64,000 nucleotides of DNA from Novosphingobium sp. SCN 66-18 (GTDB taxonomy: Bacteria; Pseudomonadota; Alphaproteobacteria; Sphingomonadales; Sphingomonadaceae), in NCBI GenBank assembly GCA_001725355.1, contig MEGD01000007.1, positions 124,001-188,000 of the forward strand, in the 5' to 3' direction. Shown here one piece after another: positions 1 to 9,679 of the stretch (its first letter is position 1; the number at the start of each line of letters is the position of its first letter). Below the pieces are notes generated by a model. The model ran no database searches, had not been told where the DNA came from, and saw only the letters and a list, made by a program, of their open reading frames with translations. Made by a program: the position numbers and the translations under genes.

Positions 1-410
1 GCAAGCGCGATGGCGCCAGCGTCGCTATGGGCGGCGATGCGCCCAGTGCGGATGGCTATTACGTCAACCCCACCATGCTGGTGAATGTGAACCCGCAGAT
101 GAGCGTGGTGCGCGAGGAAATCTTTGGCCCGGTTGTCGTGGCTCAGCGTTTCGACGACCTCGACGAGGTGGTCAAGGAAGCCAACAACACCCAGTTCGGC
201 CTTGCCGCCAGCGTGTGGACCAAGGACGCCTCGACGCTGCACAAGCTGGCCAGCAGGATCAAGGCAGGGACCGTGTGGGCCAATTGTCACGCCATGATCG
301 ATGTGGCGCTGCCCTTTGGCGGATACAAGGAAAGCGGCATCGGACGGGAGCAGGGCCGGGCGGGGATCGAGGCCTATCTCGAAACCAAGTCGGTGATTGT
401 GAAATTGTGA
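1..410 (+). CDS. Aldehyde dehydrogenase, C-terminal part (5' end outside window)
   Basis: The reading frame is open from the left edge to a TGA at 408-410 and gives about 135 residues of the C-terminal part of an NAD(P)-dependent aldehyde dehydrogenase. The EEIFGPV motif, the FGLAASVWT segment and the C-terminal PFGGYKESGIGRE block are typical of the benzaldehyde/betaine-aldehyde group. The catalytic Cys and Glu lie outside the window, so activity cannot be judged. It is followed 13 bases later by repeat element 1 and then by aromatic-catabolism genes, so a role in oxidising an aromatic or aliphatic aldehyde is plausible but inferred only from context. Confidence 0.9.
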   Translation, partial: KRDGASVAMGGDAPSADGYYVNPTMLVNVNPQMSVVREEIFGPVVVAQRFDDLDEVVKEANNTQFGLAASVWTKDASTLHKLASRIKAGTVWANCHAMIDVALPFGGYKESGIGREQGRAGIEAYLETKSVIVKL

Positions 411-423
411 TTTAAGGGTTTTT

Positions 424-646
424 GCCTCCGGCGGGCAAAGGGCGGGGCCCTTTGCAATCCCGTTAATGGGGTTGTGTTCGGTCTGCTGGGCGGCGTGATG
501 CCGATTATCTGTAAAGCCTGCGGCGCGGTGGAGTAGCGCCAATAGCGCCGCAGGCTTTGTATTTGAAACGCTGCGTCCGACACACAACGCCTAACCCGAT
601 ACGCAACAAGGACAGTAACGGGAGCGCGAGGGACGAGTTCCTCGCA
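424..646 (+). repeat. Three-hairpin intergenic element, copy 1 (A-B-C)
   Basis: Arm A holds GCAAAGGG paired with CCCTTTGC (435-455), followed by AATCCCGTTAATGGGG. Central hairpin B pairs AAAGCCTGCGGCGC (513-526) with GCGCCGCAGGCTTT (545-558), a perfect 14-bp stem. Arm C is a GCGAGG/CCTCGC hairpin at 626-645 followed by a pyrimidine-rich run. It starts 13 bases after the aldehyde dehydrogenase stop and fills most of the gap before the amidohydrolase. Confidence 0.9.
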
Positions 647-673
647 TTTCTCTCTCTTTTTGGACATCAAATC

Positions 674-1546
674 ATGCCCATCGACCTTACAAAAATCCGC
701 GCCATTGATGTTCATGTCCATGCCGAGGTTTCATGCCACGACCCGGAGGACCCGGTGATGGGCCAGTTTTTCGACGCGGCCAGCGCCTATTTCAAGGCAC
801 CGCGCGAACGCCCCAAGATGCCCGAAATCGTCGAGCTTTACCGCGAGGCGCAGATTGCCTTCTGCCTGTTCACGGTGGATTGCGAGAGCCATATCGGCGC
901 CAAGCGGGTTTCCAATTTCGAGATTGCCGAATTTGCCGCCAAGCATGATGACATCTGCATCCCTTTTGCCAGCATCGACCCGCACAAGGGCAAGATGGGC
1001 GCACGCGAGGCACGCGATCTGGTCGAGAATTGCGGAGTTAAGGGTTTCAAATTCCACCATATCATGCAGGGCTGCAATCCCGGCGATCAGGTCGGCTATC
1101 CGATTTACGAGATCATCAACCACTACAAGCTGCCCGCGATTTTCCACACCGGCCATTCGGGCATGGGCACGGGGATGCGTGGCGGCGGCGGCGTGCGGCT
1201 GAAATATGGTCAGCCGATGCTGGTCGATGATGTGGCGGTGGATTTTCCCGATATGAAGATCATTCTGGCCCATCCGTCATGGCCCTGGGTGGATGAAAGC
1301 CTGTCGATGGCTCTGCATAAAACCAATGTTTACATCGACCTGTCGGGCTGGAGCCCCAAATATTTCGCGCCCCAGATCATCCAGTATGCCAACACGCAAC
1401 TGCGCAAGAAGATGCTGTTCGGCAGCGATTTCCCGCTGATCCACCCGGACAAGTGGCTGGATGCGGCGCGCGGCGTGGGTTTCCGCGAGGAGGTTCTGCC
1501 CGGCATCATGAAGGACAATGCGGCGCGGCTTTTGGGCTTGGTCTGA
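674..1546 (+). CDS. Amidohydrolase family 2 (PF04909) metal-dependent hydrolase
   Basis: This 290-residue protein has the amidohydrolase-superfamily layout: an N-terminal DVHVH metal-binding motif, a mid-domain GFKFHH, an IFHTGHSG strand, an ILAHPSWPW strand and a C-terminal FGSDFP with the catalytic Asp. PF04909 members decarboxylate or hydrolyse aromatic acids and ring-cleavage products. A CouO-type 4-hydroxyphenyl-beta-ketoacyl-CoA hydrolase, which shortens p-coumarate or ferulate side chains, is one candidate, but I cannot settle the substrate. The ATG at 674 is chosen because the protein then begins directly at the first family strand; an in-frame start further upstream would run through repeat element 1. 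A glutathione transferase gene follows after 28 bases, probably in the same operon. Confidence 0.85.
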   Translation: MPIDLTKIRAIDVHVHAEVSCHDPEDPVMGQFFDAASAYFKAPRERPKMPEIVELYREAQIAFCLFTVDCESHIGAKRVSNFEIAEFAAKHDDICIPFASIDPHKGKMGAREARDLVENCGVKGFKFHHIMQGCNPGDQVGYPIYEIINHYKLPAIFHTGHSGMGTGMRGGGGVRLKYGQPMLVDDVAVDFPDMKIILAHPSWPWVDESLSMALHKTNVYIDLSGWSPKYFAPQIIQYANTQLRKKMLFGSDFPLIHPDKWLDAARGVGFREEVLPGIMKDNAARLLGLV

Positions 1547-1574
1547 AGGCAGGACGCCGGAGAAGGAGAGAACG

Positions 1575-2351
1575 ATGGCGTTGAAATATTACCATGCCGA
1601 ACCGGCGGCCAATTCCCTGAAATCCATGATCCCGCTGATCGAAAAGGGGCTGGATTGGGAAAGCGTCTACGTTGACCTGCACAAGTTCGAACAGCATCAA
1701 CCGTGGTTCACCGCCATCAATCCCGAGGGTCAAGTGCCGGTGCTCGACCATGACGGCGCGATCATCACGCATACCACCGTCATCAACGAATATCTTGAAG
1801 ACGCCTTTCCCGAGGATCAGCCCGACAGCGGCCCCTTGCGCCCGCGCGATCCGGTGGGCGCGGCACGGATGCGTTATTGGAACAAGTTCGTCGACGAGCA
1901 TGTGATGAATTTCGTCTCGATGCATGGCTGGCACCGGATGGTGGGCATCATCGCGCGCAACATCGAATCGGGCGAATTCGAAAAGCTGCTCGAAAGCATT
2001 CCGCTGCCCGATCAGCGCAAGAAATGGGCCACCGCGCGCAGCGGATTTTCGGAAGGCGATCTGGCCCATGCGACCGCCAAGATCGAATATGCGGTGGACA
2101 AGGTCGAGCGCCAGTTGGGCGAAACGGCATGGCTGGCGGGCGATGCCTATACGCTGGCCGATATCAATTTCTACAGCCATTGCGGGATGATGGTCGAGCG
2201 CATGTTCCCCGATATGGAGATCGCTCGGCGCTGTCCCCGGTTGGTCGAATGGCGCGACCGGATGACGGCGCGCCCGGCGGTGGCCCGCGCCTTGGCGGGC
2301 GAGGATCGCACCGCGCCGGGTCTGCGCACATGGACGGGCCATGCGCGTTGA
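1575..2351 (+). CDS. Glutathione S-transferase, LigF/beta-etherase-like
   Basis: A 258-residue two-domain glutathione transferase. The N-terminal thioredoxin-like domain has an NSLK motif with Ser14 near the expected catalytic position, GQVPVL with the cis-Pro, and a TTVINEYLED glutathione-binding segment. The C-terminal helical domain contains WLAGDAYTLADI. From memory, the ANSLK start, the KFEQH..WF..INP block and the EYLEDAFPE block match the fungal-like LigF beta-etherases of Sphingobium, which cleave beta-aryl ethers of lignin dimers with glutathione. GGAGAG lies just upstream of ATG 1575. Lying between an amidohydrolase and a LigM-type demethylase, it probably handles a lignin-derived or otherwise electrophilic aromatic; the exact reaction is inference. 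Confidence 0.85.
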   Translation: MALKYYHAEPAANSLKSMIPLIEKGLDWESVYVDLHKFEQHQPWFTAINPEGQVPVLDHDGAIITHTTVINEYLEDAFPEDQPDSGPLRPRDPVGAARMRYWNKFVDEHVMNFVSMHGWHRMVGIIARNIESGEFEKLLESIPLPDQRKKWATARSGFSEGDLAHATAKIEYAVDKVERQLGETAWLAGDAYTLADINFYSHCGMMVERMFPDMEIARRCPRLVEWRDRMTARPAVARALAGEDRTAPGLRTWTGHAR

Positions 2352-2424
2352 TGGGTGCCCGATAGGCTGATCGTTTCGAACCTGCGCAAAGGGCATGCGG
2401 ATCAATTGCGCTCATAGAATTTAG

Positions 2425-2441
2425 TTTGTGTAGCTTACAAA
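2425..2441. promoter_or_regulatory. Candidate operator upstream of the LigM-like gene
   Basis: An imperfect inverted repeat TTTGT-N7-ACAAA lies in the AT-rich gap between the glutathione transferase and the O-demethylase, about 57 bases before the ATG. The TTG...CAA form fits MarR-type operators, and a MarR gene lies about 9 kb away, but no regulator can be assigned from sequence alone. Confidence 0.35.
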
Positions 2442-2455
2442 ATTTGCTATGCTAA

Positions 2456-3904
<1,449 letters not shown>

Positions 3905-3918
3905 TTTCGGGCTTTTGG

Positions 3919-4143
3919 TGCCTCCGGCGGGCAAAGGGACTCGTCCCTTTGCAATCCCATGATGGGGTTGCGGGTTGTTCGTTCGGGGGTGCTGGTCTGG
4001 CATATTTTTAAAGCCTGCGGCGCGGCGGACTTGCGCCATAAGCGCCGCAGGCTTTGTCATTCAAACATCGCGTCCGACATCCAGTGTCGAACCGATGGCC
4101 CAACAAAGACAGTAACGGGAGCGCGAGGGTCTAGACCCTCGCA
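3919..4143 (+). repeat. Three-hairpin intergenic element, copy 2 (A-B-C)
   Basis: Arm A is GCAAAGGG-ACTCG-TCCCTTTGC, 14 bases after the demethylase stop. Hairpin B stems are 4010-4023 and 4042-4055 (perfect 14 bp). Arm C is the perfect palindrome GCGAGGGTCTAGACCCTCGC at 4123-4142, followed by a CTCTCTTCCCCC tract. It spans the gap to the alpha/beta hydrolase gene. Confidence 0.9.
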
Positions 4144-4188
4144 TTCTCTCTTCCCCCTTAAAAAACAAATCCGAGAGGCCCTGAAACG

Positions 4189-4854
4189 ATGACCGACTAT
4201 GTTCTGGTGCATGGCGCATGGGCCGGCGGTTGGTCGCATCAGGGGCTGGCCGAGGATCTGCGCGCGGCGGGCCACCGGGCGGTCGTGGTGGAACTGCGCG
4301 GCCTTGGCGAAAGGCGCGAGGAGCTGCACCCCGGCATCACGCTCTCCGATCACGTCAGCGATGTCTGCACGGCGGTGGAGGAGGCCGGTTTCGACCGTTT
4401 CGTGCTGGTGGGCCATTCCTATGGCGGCATGGTGATTACGGGCACGGCCACGCGGCTGGGCGCTCGAATCGAGACGATTGTCTATCTCGATGCGTTTCTG
4501 CCCGAGGATGGCCAATCGCTGTGGGACATTACCAGCGAGTATGAGCATCGCCACTATATCGACACGCAGAAATTCACCCCCGGCCTTGTCGCGCCGATCA
4601 TTGGCGAGATGGGCCGCAAGCTCTCGCGTCACCCTCTGCTGACCCTGCTGGAAGGCGTGCGTTTTACCGGCGAGGAGGCCAAGATCGCGCGGCGCATCTA
4701 TGTGCTGGCCACGGGGTGGAAGCCTTCGCCTTTCCCCAAGTTCGCCGCGCGGATCAAAGACGATGCCGCATGGGAATATCACGAGGCCGATTGCGGCCAT
4801 GACGTGATGAATGGTCAGCGCGAGCAGGTGGTCAAGATCCTGCTGGGGGCCTAA
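4189..4854 (+). CDS. Alpha/beta hydrolase
   Basis: A 221-residue single-domain alpha/beta hydrolase. HGAWAGG forms the oxyanion-hole loop, GHSYGG holds the nucleophile (Ser77), and a C-terminal CGHDVM supplies the catalytic His (about residue 204). The closest general type is the small RsbQ/EstC/hydroxynitrile-lyase-like esterase group, with HG-W near the start and a Cys-Gly-His end. GAGAGG about ten bases upstream is a usable ribosome-binding site. Its 3' end overlaps the oppositely oriented hypothetical gene by four bases. The substrate is unknown; an ester or ring-cleavage product in aromatic catabolism is suggested only by position. Confidence 0.85.
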   Translation: MTDYVLVHGAWAGGWSHQGLAEDLRAAGHRAVVVELRGLGERREELHPGITLSDHVSDVCTAVEEAGFDRFVLVGHSYGGMVITGTATRLGARIETIVYLDAFLPEDGQSLWDITSEYEHRHYIDTQKFTPGLVAPIIGEMGRKLSRHPLLTLLEGVRFTGEEAKIARRIYVLATGWKPSPFPKFAARIKDDAAWEYHEADCGHDVMNGQREQVVKILLGA

Positions 4855-5246
4855 CCCCGCGCGTTTTCTTTCTCGCTCCACCAGCGCAGGTCCTGCGCCA
4901 GCCCGCTGTCGGCAACGATCCGTTCCAGCGCGTCGGCCAGTTTTTCGGTTGTTGCCTGCGTGGGGATCTTGCGAAACCAGCGGCGCAGGAAGGGCCTGGA
5001 CGGTTCGATAAAGCACAGGACGCCATCGGGATATTCGGGATAAAATCCGCAACCGATCCACAATGGGAATGCCTCATTGTGGATCTGGATCCGCCAGCCC
5101 CAGTCCTCGGCATGGACCTTTTCGACCTCGAACCCATGCGCGGGCAATCGCTCGGCCAGAAAGCGAGCGGTGGCCTCACCCTGCGGCTCATCCTCGGGCG
5201 GATTGGCCATCAGGGTGGAGGAGCGGAATTCAAGGTTGGTGCGCAT
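4851..5246 (-). CDS. Hypothetical protein
   Basis: A 131-residue soluble, rather acidic protein that I do not recognise. It is rich in Trp and Arg toward the C-terminus, has no signal peptide or membrane segment, and has a central WGWRIQIHNEAFPLWIGCGF stretch that looks like a beta-sheet core. It is the third gene of a minus-strand trio, 38 bases after the VOC gene, and its stop overlaps the convergent hydrolase stop. Dense packing and typical codon use support it as a real gene. Confidence 0.65.
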   Translation of the reverse strand: MRTNLEFRSSTLMANPPEDEPQGEATARFLAERLPAHGFEVEKVHAEDWGWRIQIHNEAFPLWIGCGFYPEYPDGVLCFIEPSRPFLRRWFRKIPTQATTEKLADALERIVADSGLAQDLRWWSEKENARG

Positions 5247-5284
5247 CGGACAAAAGGTGATGCAATCGTCTGCCTGCGTCCAGC

Positions 5285-5680
5285 CTAATCGCCAAAGAAA
5301 TTCAATTCAAACAGCACCTCATTCGGATCGCGCACAAAGATCTGGCGCAGGCCGATGGCGGCGACGAAATTGCGCTGATAATCCAGCCCCGCCGCCTCCA
5401 GCCGCGCGATCATTGCCTCATGGCCCTGACAACTCAACGCCACGTGATGCAGCGCACCCGTCGGCCCCGGCGCAATATCGCGGTCATAGGCGCGCGGTGC
5501 GTTCAGACTGTTGAGGTGGATCACCGCGCGTCCGGCGCCATCGTACATCCACTGCCCGGTCTGCGGGGTGAGGGGAGGCGGCCCATCGCGCCGCTCCAGC
5601 CCAAAGACCTGCGCATAGAAGCGGGCGGACCCTTCCAGATCCGCCGTAATGATGTTCACATGGTCGAGCGCCAGAATCAC
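5285..5680 (-). CDS. VOC (glyoxalase/dioxygenase-fold) family protein
   Basis: A 131-residue protein with two beta-alpha-beta-beta-beta modules of the vicinal-oxygen-chelate fold. It starts LDHVNI with His7, has a second candidate ligand at His55, an LHHVAL start of the second module (His78/His79), and FELNF with Glu125 as the last ligand. The family includes glyoxalase I, extradiol dioxygenases and resistance proteins; at this single-domain length it resembles glyoxalase or mandelate-epimerase types. Its start codon overlaps the stop of the SDR gene in an ATGA, so the two are translationally coupled. A role in the same aromatic pathway is inferred. Confidence 0.8.
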   Translation of the reverse strand: MILALDHVNIITADLEGSARFYAQVFGLERRDGPPPLTPQTGQWMYDGAGRAVIHLNSLNAPRAYDRDIAPGPTGALHHVALSCQGHEAMIARLEAAGLDYQRNFVAAIGLRQIFVRDPNEVLFELNFFGD

Positions 5681-6579
5681 GTCGCTTTCCTCGCTGCCTC
5701 GCGCGCTTCCTTATATCGCTCGCGCCGGAATTTCTCGAAGCCGAGGCGCTGTTCAAAGCCCGGATCCTCCGCATAGTCGCGGAAATCGGCCAGATATTCC
5801 TCGAACAATTCGGCCACTTCCTCGCGGAATTCGGGGTGGCTGAAGATATAGGTCCGGTTGTCCTCCATGCCCTGCATCACCCGCTCGGCGATCACATCCG
5901 GTTCCATCCCGGCCTGATGCGCGCCTGCCAACCTCTCGATGGCGGCATGGTCGACCGGCTTGGCCCCCTCCATCAATCCGGCGGGGCGCACATCGTCGCT
6001 GGCATAGATGTAGCTTTTCACCAGACCGGGGCACAGGATCGACACGCCGATGCCATGCTTGGCCAGACTGTAGCGCAGCGACTCCGACATGCCGCGCACC
6101 GCGAATTTGGTGGTGTTGTAAATCCCCGGCGCGCCTGATGCCAGCCATCCGGCCATGCTGGCGGTGTTGACGATATAGCCACCGTTGCCCGCCGCGATCA
6201 TGCGCGGCACAAAGGTCATCACGCCATTGATGACCCCATGCAGGTTCACCCCCATCACCCAATCCCAGTCCGACCAGCTTGAATCCTCGATGGTCTGAAA
6301 CAGGTTGATGCCCGCATTGTTGAACAGCAGCGAGACCGGACCAAAGCGCGCCTCGACCTCATCGGCCGCCGCCGCCATGCCTTCGCGGCTGGAAACATCC
6401 ACCTGAACGCCCATCACCTCGGCATTGTCCAGCGTGGCCAGCGCCAATGCGATGGATTCCTCACGAATGTCGGCGATGGCCACCCGGCACCCGCGCGCCA
6501 GCAGCGCGCGCACCAGGCCCAGCCCCACGCCATTCGCGCCGCCGGTGACAAAAGCGGTGCGTCCTGCAAAATCAATCAT
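5677..6579 (-). CDS. Short-chain dehydrogenase, LigD/LigL-type C-alpha-dehydrogenase-like
   Basis: A 300-residue classical SDR. The cofactor motif TGGANGVG lies at residues 12-19, NNAG at 87-90, and the catalytic tetrad is Asn112, Ser141, Tyr154 and Lys158 (YNTTK). An Asp-Ile-Arg after the second strand (residues 37-39) suggests NAD preference. The extended C-terminus with YIFSHPEFRE is like the C-alpha-dehydrogenases LigD, LigL, LigN and LigO, which oxidise the benzylic alcohol of beta-aryl ether lignin dimers; that link is from memory and not proven. It heads the minus-strand trio and is divergent from the MFS gene. Confidence 0.85.
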   Translation of the reverse strand: MIDFAGRTAFVTGGANGVGLGLVRALLARGCRVAIADIREESIALALATLDNAEVMGVQVDVSSREGMAAAADEVEARFGPVSLLFNNAGINLFQTIEDSSWSDWDWVMGVNLHGVINGVMTFVPRMIAAGNGGYIVNTASMAGWLASGAPGIYNTTKFAVRGMSESLRYSLAKHGIGVSILCPGLVKSYIYASDDVRPAGLMEGAKPVDHAAIERLAGAHQAGMEPDVIAERVMQGMEDNRTYIFSHPEFREEVAELFEEYLADFRDYAEDPGFEQRLGFEKFRRERYKEAREAARKAT

Positions 6580-6665
6580 CGGCTTTATCCTCTCGCCCGC
6601 GCGCGTCGCGCCATCTTTTTATCGTGGCCATGCCGATTGGGGCTTGCCAAGCGGCTCGCTATGCA

Positions 6666-6684
6666 TTGTATCTAACACATACAA
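6666..6684. promoter_or_regulatory. Candidate operator between divergent SDR and MFS genes
   Basis: The inverted repeat TTGTA-N9-TACAA sits midway in the 175-base divergent gap, 87 bases before the SDR start and 71 bases before the MFS start. It is well placed to control both directions. TTG...CAA dyads of this size suit MarR-family dimers; the MarR gene at 11557 is the nearest candidate regulator. Confidence 0.4.
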
Positions 6685-6754
6685 AACATGCGCTGTAAAG
6701 ATCCAGCGCGAAATCGCCCCTCGCCAATCGGGGGCAGGCACGGGAGAGGTGCAT

Positions 6755-8158
6755 ATGGCAGTTTCTATGAGCGGGCCCGATATGGCCGCCGAACTCAATC
6801 ATGGCGTGGATGCCCAGGAGGCCGCCGCCCATCACCTTGCCGTGGCCGCGCGTGACGAGCCGTGGCCCAGCGCCGGGGCGGCGTGGTTTGCGCTCTCGGT
6901 CATCATCTTTGCCACGTTTCTCAACTTCTTCGATTCGGCGGCTTTTGGCCTGCTGATCGAACAGATCAAAACCGAGTTCGGCCTGTCGAACACCGCCATC
7001 GGCCTGCTGCAGGGGCCGGTCAATGTCGTGTTCTATATGGTGGTGATGCTGCCGCTGTCGCGCTGCTCGGATATTTTTCCGCGCAAATATGTGCTGGCCA
7101 TCGGCGCGCTGCTGATCGCGCTGCTCAATGCGGCGGGCGGGTTTACCAGCACCTTTATGGCTCTGGCCTTCACCCGGATGCTGGTGGGCGCGGGCGGCGG
7201 GGCCCATGCGCCGGGGTCTTACTCGATGCTGGCCGATTTCTTTCCGCCCGAAAAGCGGCGCTGGCCTTTCGCCGTGCTGCAACTGGGCTTTATCGGCGGC
7301 AGCACGATCGGCCTTGTCATCGCGGGCAAGCTGCTGGCGCTGGCGATGAGCCTGCCCGAAACGCCTTTCATGGGCACCACGCTCCATGGGTGGAAATATG
7401 TGCTGATGATGCTGGCGCTGCCGGGCGTGGTGGCCTGCGTGCTGCTGCTGATGGTGCCCGAACCGCCGCGCCGGGGCGTGATCGAGGGGGGCAAGCCGCT
7501 GCCGATCCGGGCGGTGATTTCGGAGATCTGGCGCCGCCGCGCGGTCTATGGCCCGCTGTTTCTGGGGCTGGGCTTTTCGGCCGCCCATGCCATGGCGGCG
7601 CCCGCATGGATGGTGCCTTTCTACAAGCGCACCTATGGCTGGAGCGAGGTGGAGATCGCCACGCGCGCGCCGATGTTCATGCTGGCAGGTCAGATTGCCG
7701 GGCTGCTGCTGGGGCCGATGCTGATCAAATTGCTGGCGCGGCGCTATCGTGACGCCAATGTCCGCGCCGTCACGATCTGTTTTTGCGGGGTCGCGCCGCT
7801 GGCCATTCTGGGGCCGATGATGCCCAATCCTTGGTTGGCGCTGACCTGCTCTATGCTGTCGGGAATGCTGGGCATTGCCTCGGCCGTGCCGCAAAATCTG
7901 GTCATTCAGGAAATTACCCCCAACCAGATGCGCGGGCAGGTGACGGGCCTTTACCTGATGATGTTCACCGCCGTGGGCGCTCTGGGCCCCTTCCTGATCG
8001 GCTTTTTCACCGACCACGTGTTCGGCCATGACGGCGATGTGTGGAAAGCGCTGGCGCTGTCGGGGGCCTTGCTCAGCCCGCCTGCGGCCTACATCATCAG
8101 CCGCGCGATCCGGCCCTATGCCGACGCGCTGGCTTTGCTCGACAAGGAAACGCAATGA
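6755..8158 (+). CDS. MFS transporter, aromatic-acid importer type
   Basis: A 467-residue integral membrane protein with about 12 predicted transmembrane helices and a 40-residue cytoplasmic N-terminus. The first helix contains FATFLNFFDSAAFGLLI, and the loop after helix 2 has the degenerate family motif LSRCSDIFPRKY. GGGAGAGG at 6742-6749 supports ATG 6755. The stop overlaps the next aldehyde dehydrogenase start (ATGA), so the two are coupled. Sphingomonads import lignin aromatics through MFS proteins (DdvK for 5,5'-dehydrodivanillate); the linked ligW, two genes later, is the decarboxylase of that pathway. Import of 5-carboxyvanillate, dehydrodivanillate or a similar acid is therefore a reasonable but untested guess. 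Confidence 0.85.
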   Translation: MAVSMSGPDMAAELNHGVDAQEAAAHHLAVAARDEPWPSAGAAWFALSVIIFATFLNFFDSAAFGLLIEQIKTEFGLSNTAIGLLQGPVNVVFYMVVMLPLSRCSDIFPRKYVLAIGALLIALLNAAGGFTSTFMALAFTRMLVGAGGGAHAPGSYSMLADFFPPEKRRWPFAVLQLGFIGGSTIGLVIAGKLLALAMSLPETPFMGTTLHGWKYVLMMLALPGVVACVLLLMVPEPPRRGVIEGGKPLPIRAVISEIWRRRAVYGPLFLGLGFSAAHAMAAPAWMVPFYKRTYGWSEVEIATRAPMFMLAGQIAGLLLGPMLIKLLARRYRDANVRAVTICFCGVAPLAILGPMMPNPWLALTCSMLSGMLGIASAVPQNLVIQEITPNQMRGQVTGLYLMMFTAVGALGPFLIGFFTDHVFGHDGDVWKALALSGALLSPPAAYIISRAIRPYADALALLDKETQ

Positions 8159-9582
8159 CTTATCCTGAACTCTCCATGGTGATCGGCGGCGAAAAGGTGG
8201 GTATCGCCCATCGCCGCACCCATGCCGTGCTGAACCCCGCCACCGGGGCGGTGATCGGGCAATTGCCGCTGGCCGATGTTGCCGATCTCGACCGCGCGCT
8301 GGCCGTGGCGGATGAGGGCTTTCGCATCTGGCGCAAATCCACGCCCCAGCAGCGCGCCGCCGTGCTGGCGGGCGCGGCGGGCCTGCTGGTTCAGCGCCAG
8401 GAGGAGATCGCCCGCACCGCCACTTTGGAGCAGGGCAAGACTTTGGCCGAAACCCGCATCGAGGTGATGATGGTGGCGGGCCTGTTCAACTTCTATGCAG
8501 GAGAGGTGGGGCGCATCTATGGCCGCACCCTGCCGCGCCCCGATGGCATGCGCTCGACCGTCACCTATGAGCCGGTGGGGCCGGTGGCGGCTTTTGCGCC
8601 GTGGAATTTCCCCATCGGCAATCCGGGGCGTAAATTGGGCGCGCCCATCGCGGCGGGCTGCAGCGTGATCCTGAAGCCGGCCGAAGAATCGCCCGCCAGC
8701 GCGCTGGCCGTGCTTCAGGCTTTGCTCGATGCGGGCCTGCCGCCGCAGGTGGCGCAGGTGGTGTTCGGCGTGCCTGATGAGGTGAGCCGCCATCTGCTGG
8801 CCAGCCCGGTGATCCGCAAGCTCTCCTTCACCGGTTCGACCGTGGTGGGCAAGCATCTGGCCAAGCTGGCGGCGGACAATTGCATCCGCACGACGATGGA
8901 ACTGGGCGGGCATGGGCCGGTGCTGGTCTTTGCCGACGCGGATATCGAGCGTACGCTCGATATTGCTGTGGGCCACAAATATCGCAACGCGGGTCAGGTC
9001 TGCGTCAGCCCGACGCGCTTCCTTGTCGAGGAAAGCGTGTTCGAGCGTTTCCATGATGGCTTTGCCGAGCGCGCCAAGGCGATCACCGTGGGGGATGGCA
9101 TGGACGAGGGCAGCCGCATGGGGCCGATGGCCAACCCGCGCCGCCCGGAGGCCATCGAGGCCTTGGTGAAAGATGCGGTGGCGGCGGGCGCGAAATTGAA
9201 CGCGGGCGGCAAGCGGATCGGCAATCAGGGCTTCTTCTTTGAACCCACCGTGATTTCGCAAGTGCCGCTGAGCGCCCGCATCATGAATGAGGAGCCCTTT
9301 GGCCCCGTCGCCATCATCAACCCGATGGCGGGCGAGGAGGCCATGATCGCGGAGGCCAACCGGCTGCCCTATGGCTTGGCCGCCTATTGCTGGACGCAGG
9401 ATGCCGCACGGCAAAAGCGTCTGGCGCGTGAGTTGGAGGCCGGGATGGTGGGCATCAACACGGTGGCCATCGGCGCGGCGGATTCGCCCTTTGGCGGCGT
9501 CAAATGGTCCGGCCACGGCGCCGAGGACGGACCGGAGGGGCTTCAGGCCTGCCTTGTCACCAAGGCGATCCACGAAGGATAA
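8155..9582 (+). CDS. Aldehyde dehydrogenase, succinate-semialdehyde-dehydrogenase-like
   Basis: A complete 475-residue NAD(P)-dependent aldehyde dehydrogenase. The catalytic residues are all present: Asn151 in PWNFP, Glu249 in MELGG and Cys283 in GQVCVSP; FTGST forms the cofactor turn. The size and the GQVC/SPTR context match GabD-like and benzaldehyde-type enzymes. It is coupled to the MFS gene by an ATGA overlap and followed by a DUF2490 gene and ligW. It is distinct from the partial aldehyde dehydrogenase at the left edge. An aromatic or short-chain semialdehyde generated by the linked pathway is the likely substrate. Confidence 0.9.
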   Translation: MTYPELSMVIGGEKVGIAHRRTHAVLNPATGAVIGQLPLADVADLDRALAVADEGFRIWRKSTPQQRAAVLAGAAGLLVQRQEEIARTATLEQGKTLAETRIEVMMVAGLFNFYAGEVGRIYGRTLPRPDGMRSTVTYEPVGPVAAFAPWNFPIGNPGRKLGAPIAAGCSVILKPAEESPASALAVLQALLDAGLPPQVAQVVFGVPDEVSRHLLASPVIRKLSFTGSTVVGKHLAKLAADNCIRTTMELGGHGPVLVFADADIERTLDIAVGHKYRNAGQVCVSPTRFLVEESVFERFHDGFAERAKAITVGDGMDEGSRMGPMANPRRPEAIEALVKDAVAAGAKLNAGGKRIGNQGFFFEPTVISQVPLSARIMNEEPFGPVAIINPMAGEEAMIAEANRLPYGLAAYCWTQDAARQKRLARELEAGMVGINTVAIGAADSPFGGVKWSGHGAEDGPEGLQACLVTKAIHEG

Positions 9583-9679
9583 TTGCCCTTTGTCATGGCC
9601 CAGCAACAGTTGAGCAAAACAGGCGAGGTAAGCGGCGTGGCCCAGCGTCATGCCGCCCCCGCAACGGGAGGAGGCCGCG

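Noticed and set aside
557-673. Extended N-terminus of the amidohydrolase starting at 557
   Set aside because: The extra 39 residues would run through hairpins of repeat element 1 and have no resemblance to the family N-terminus.
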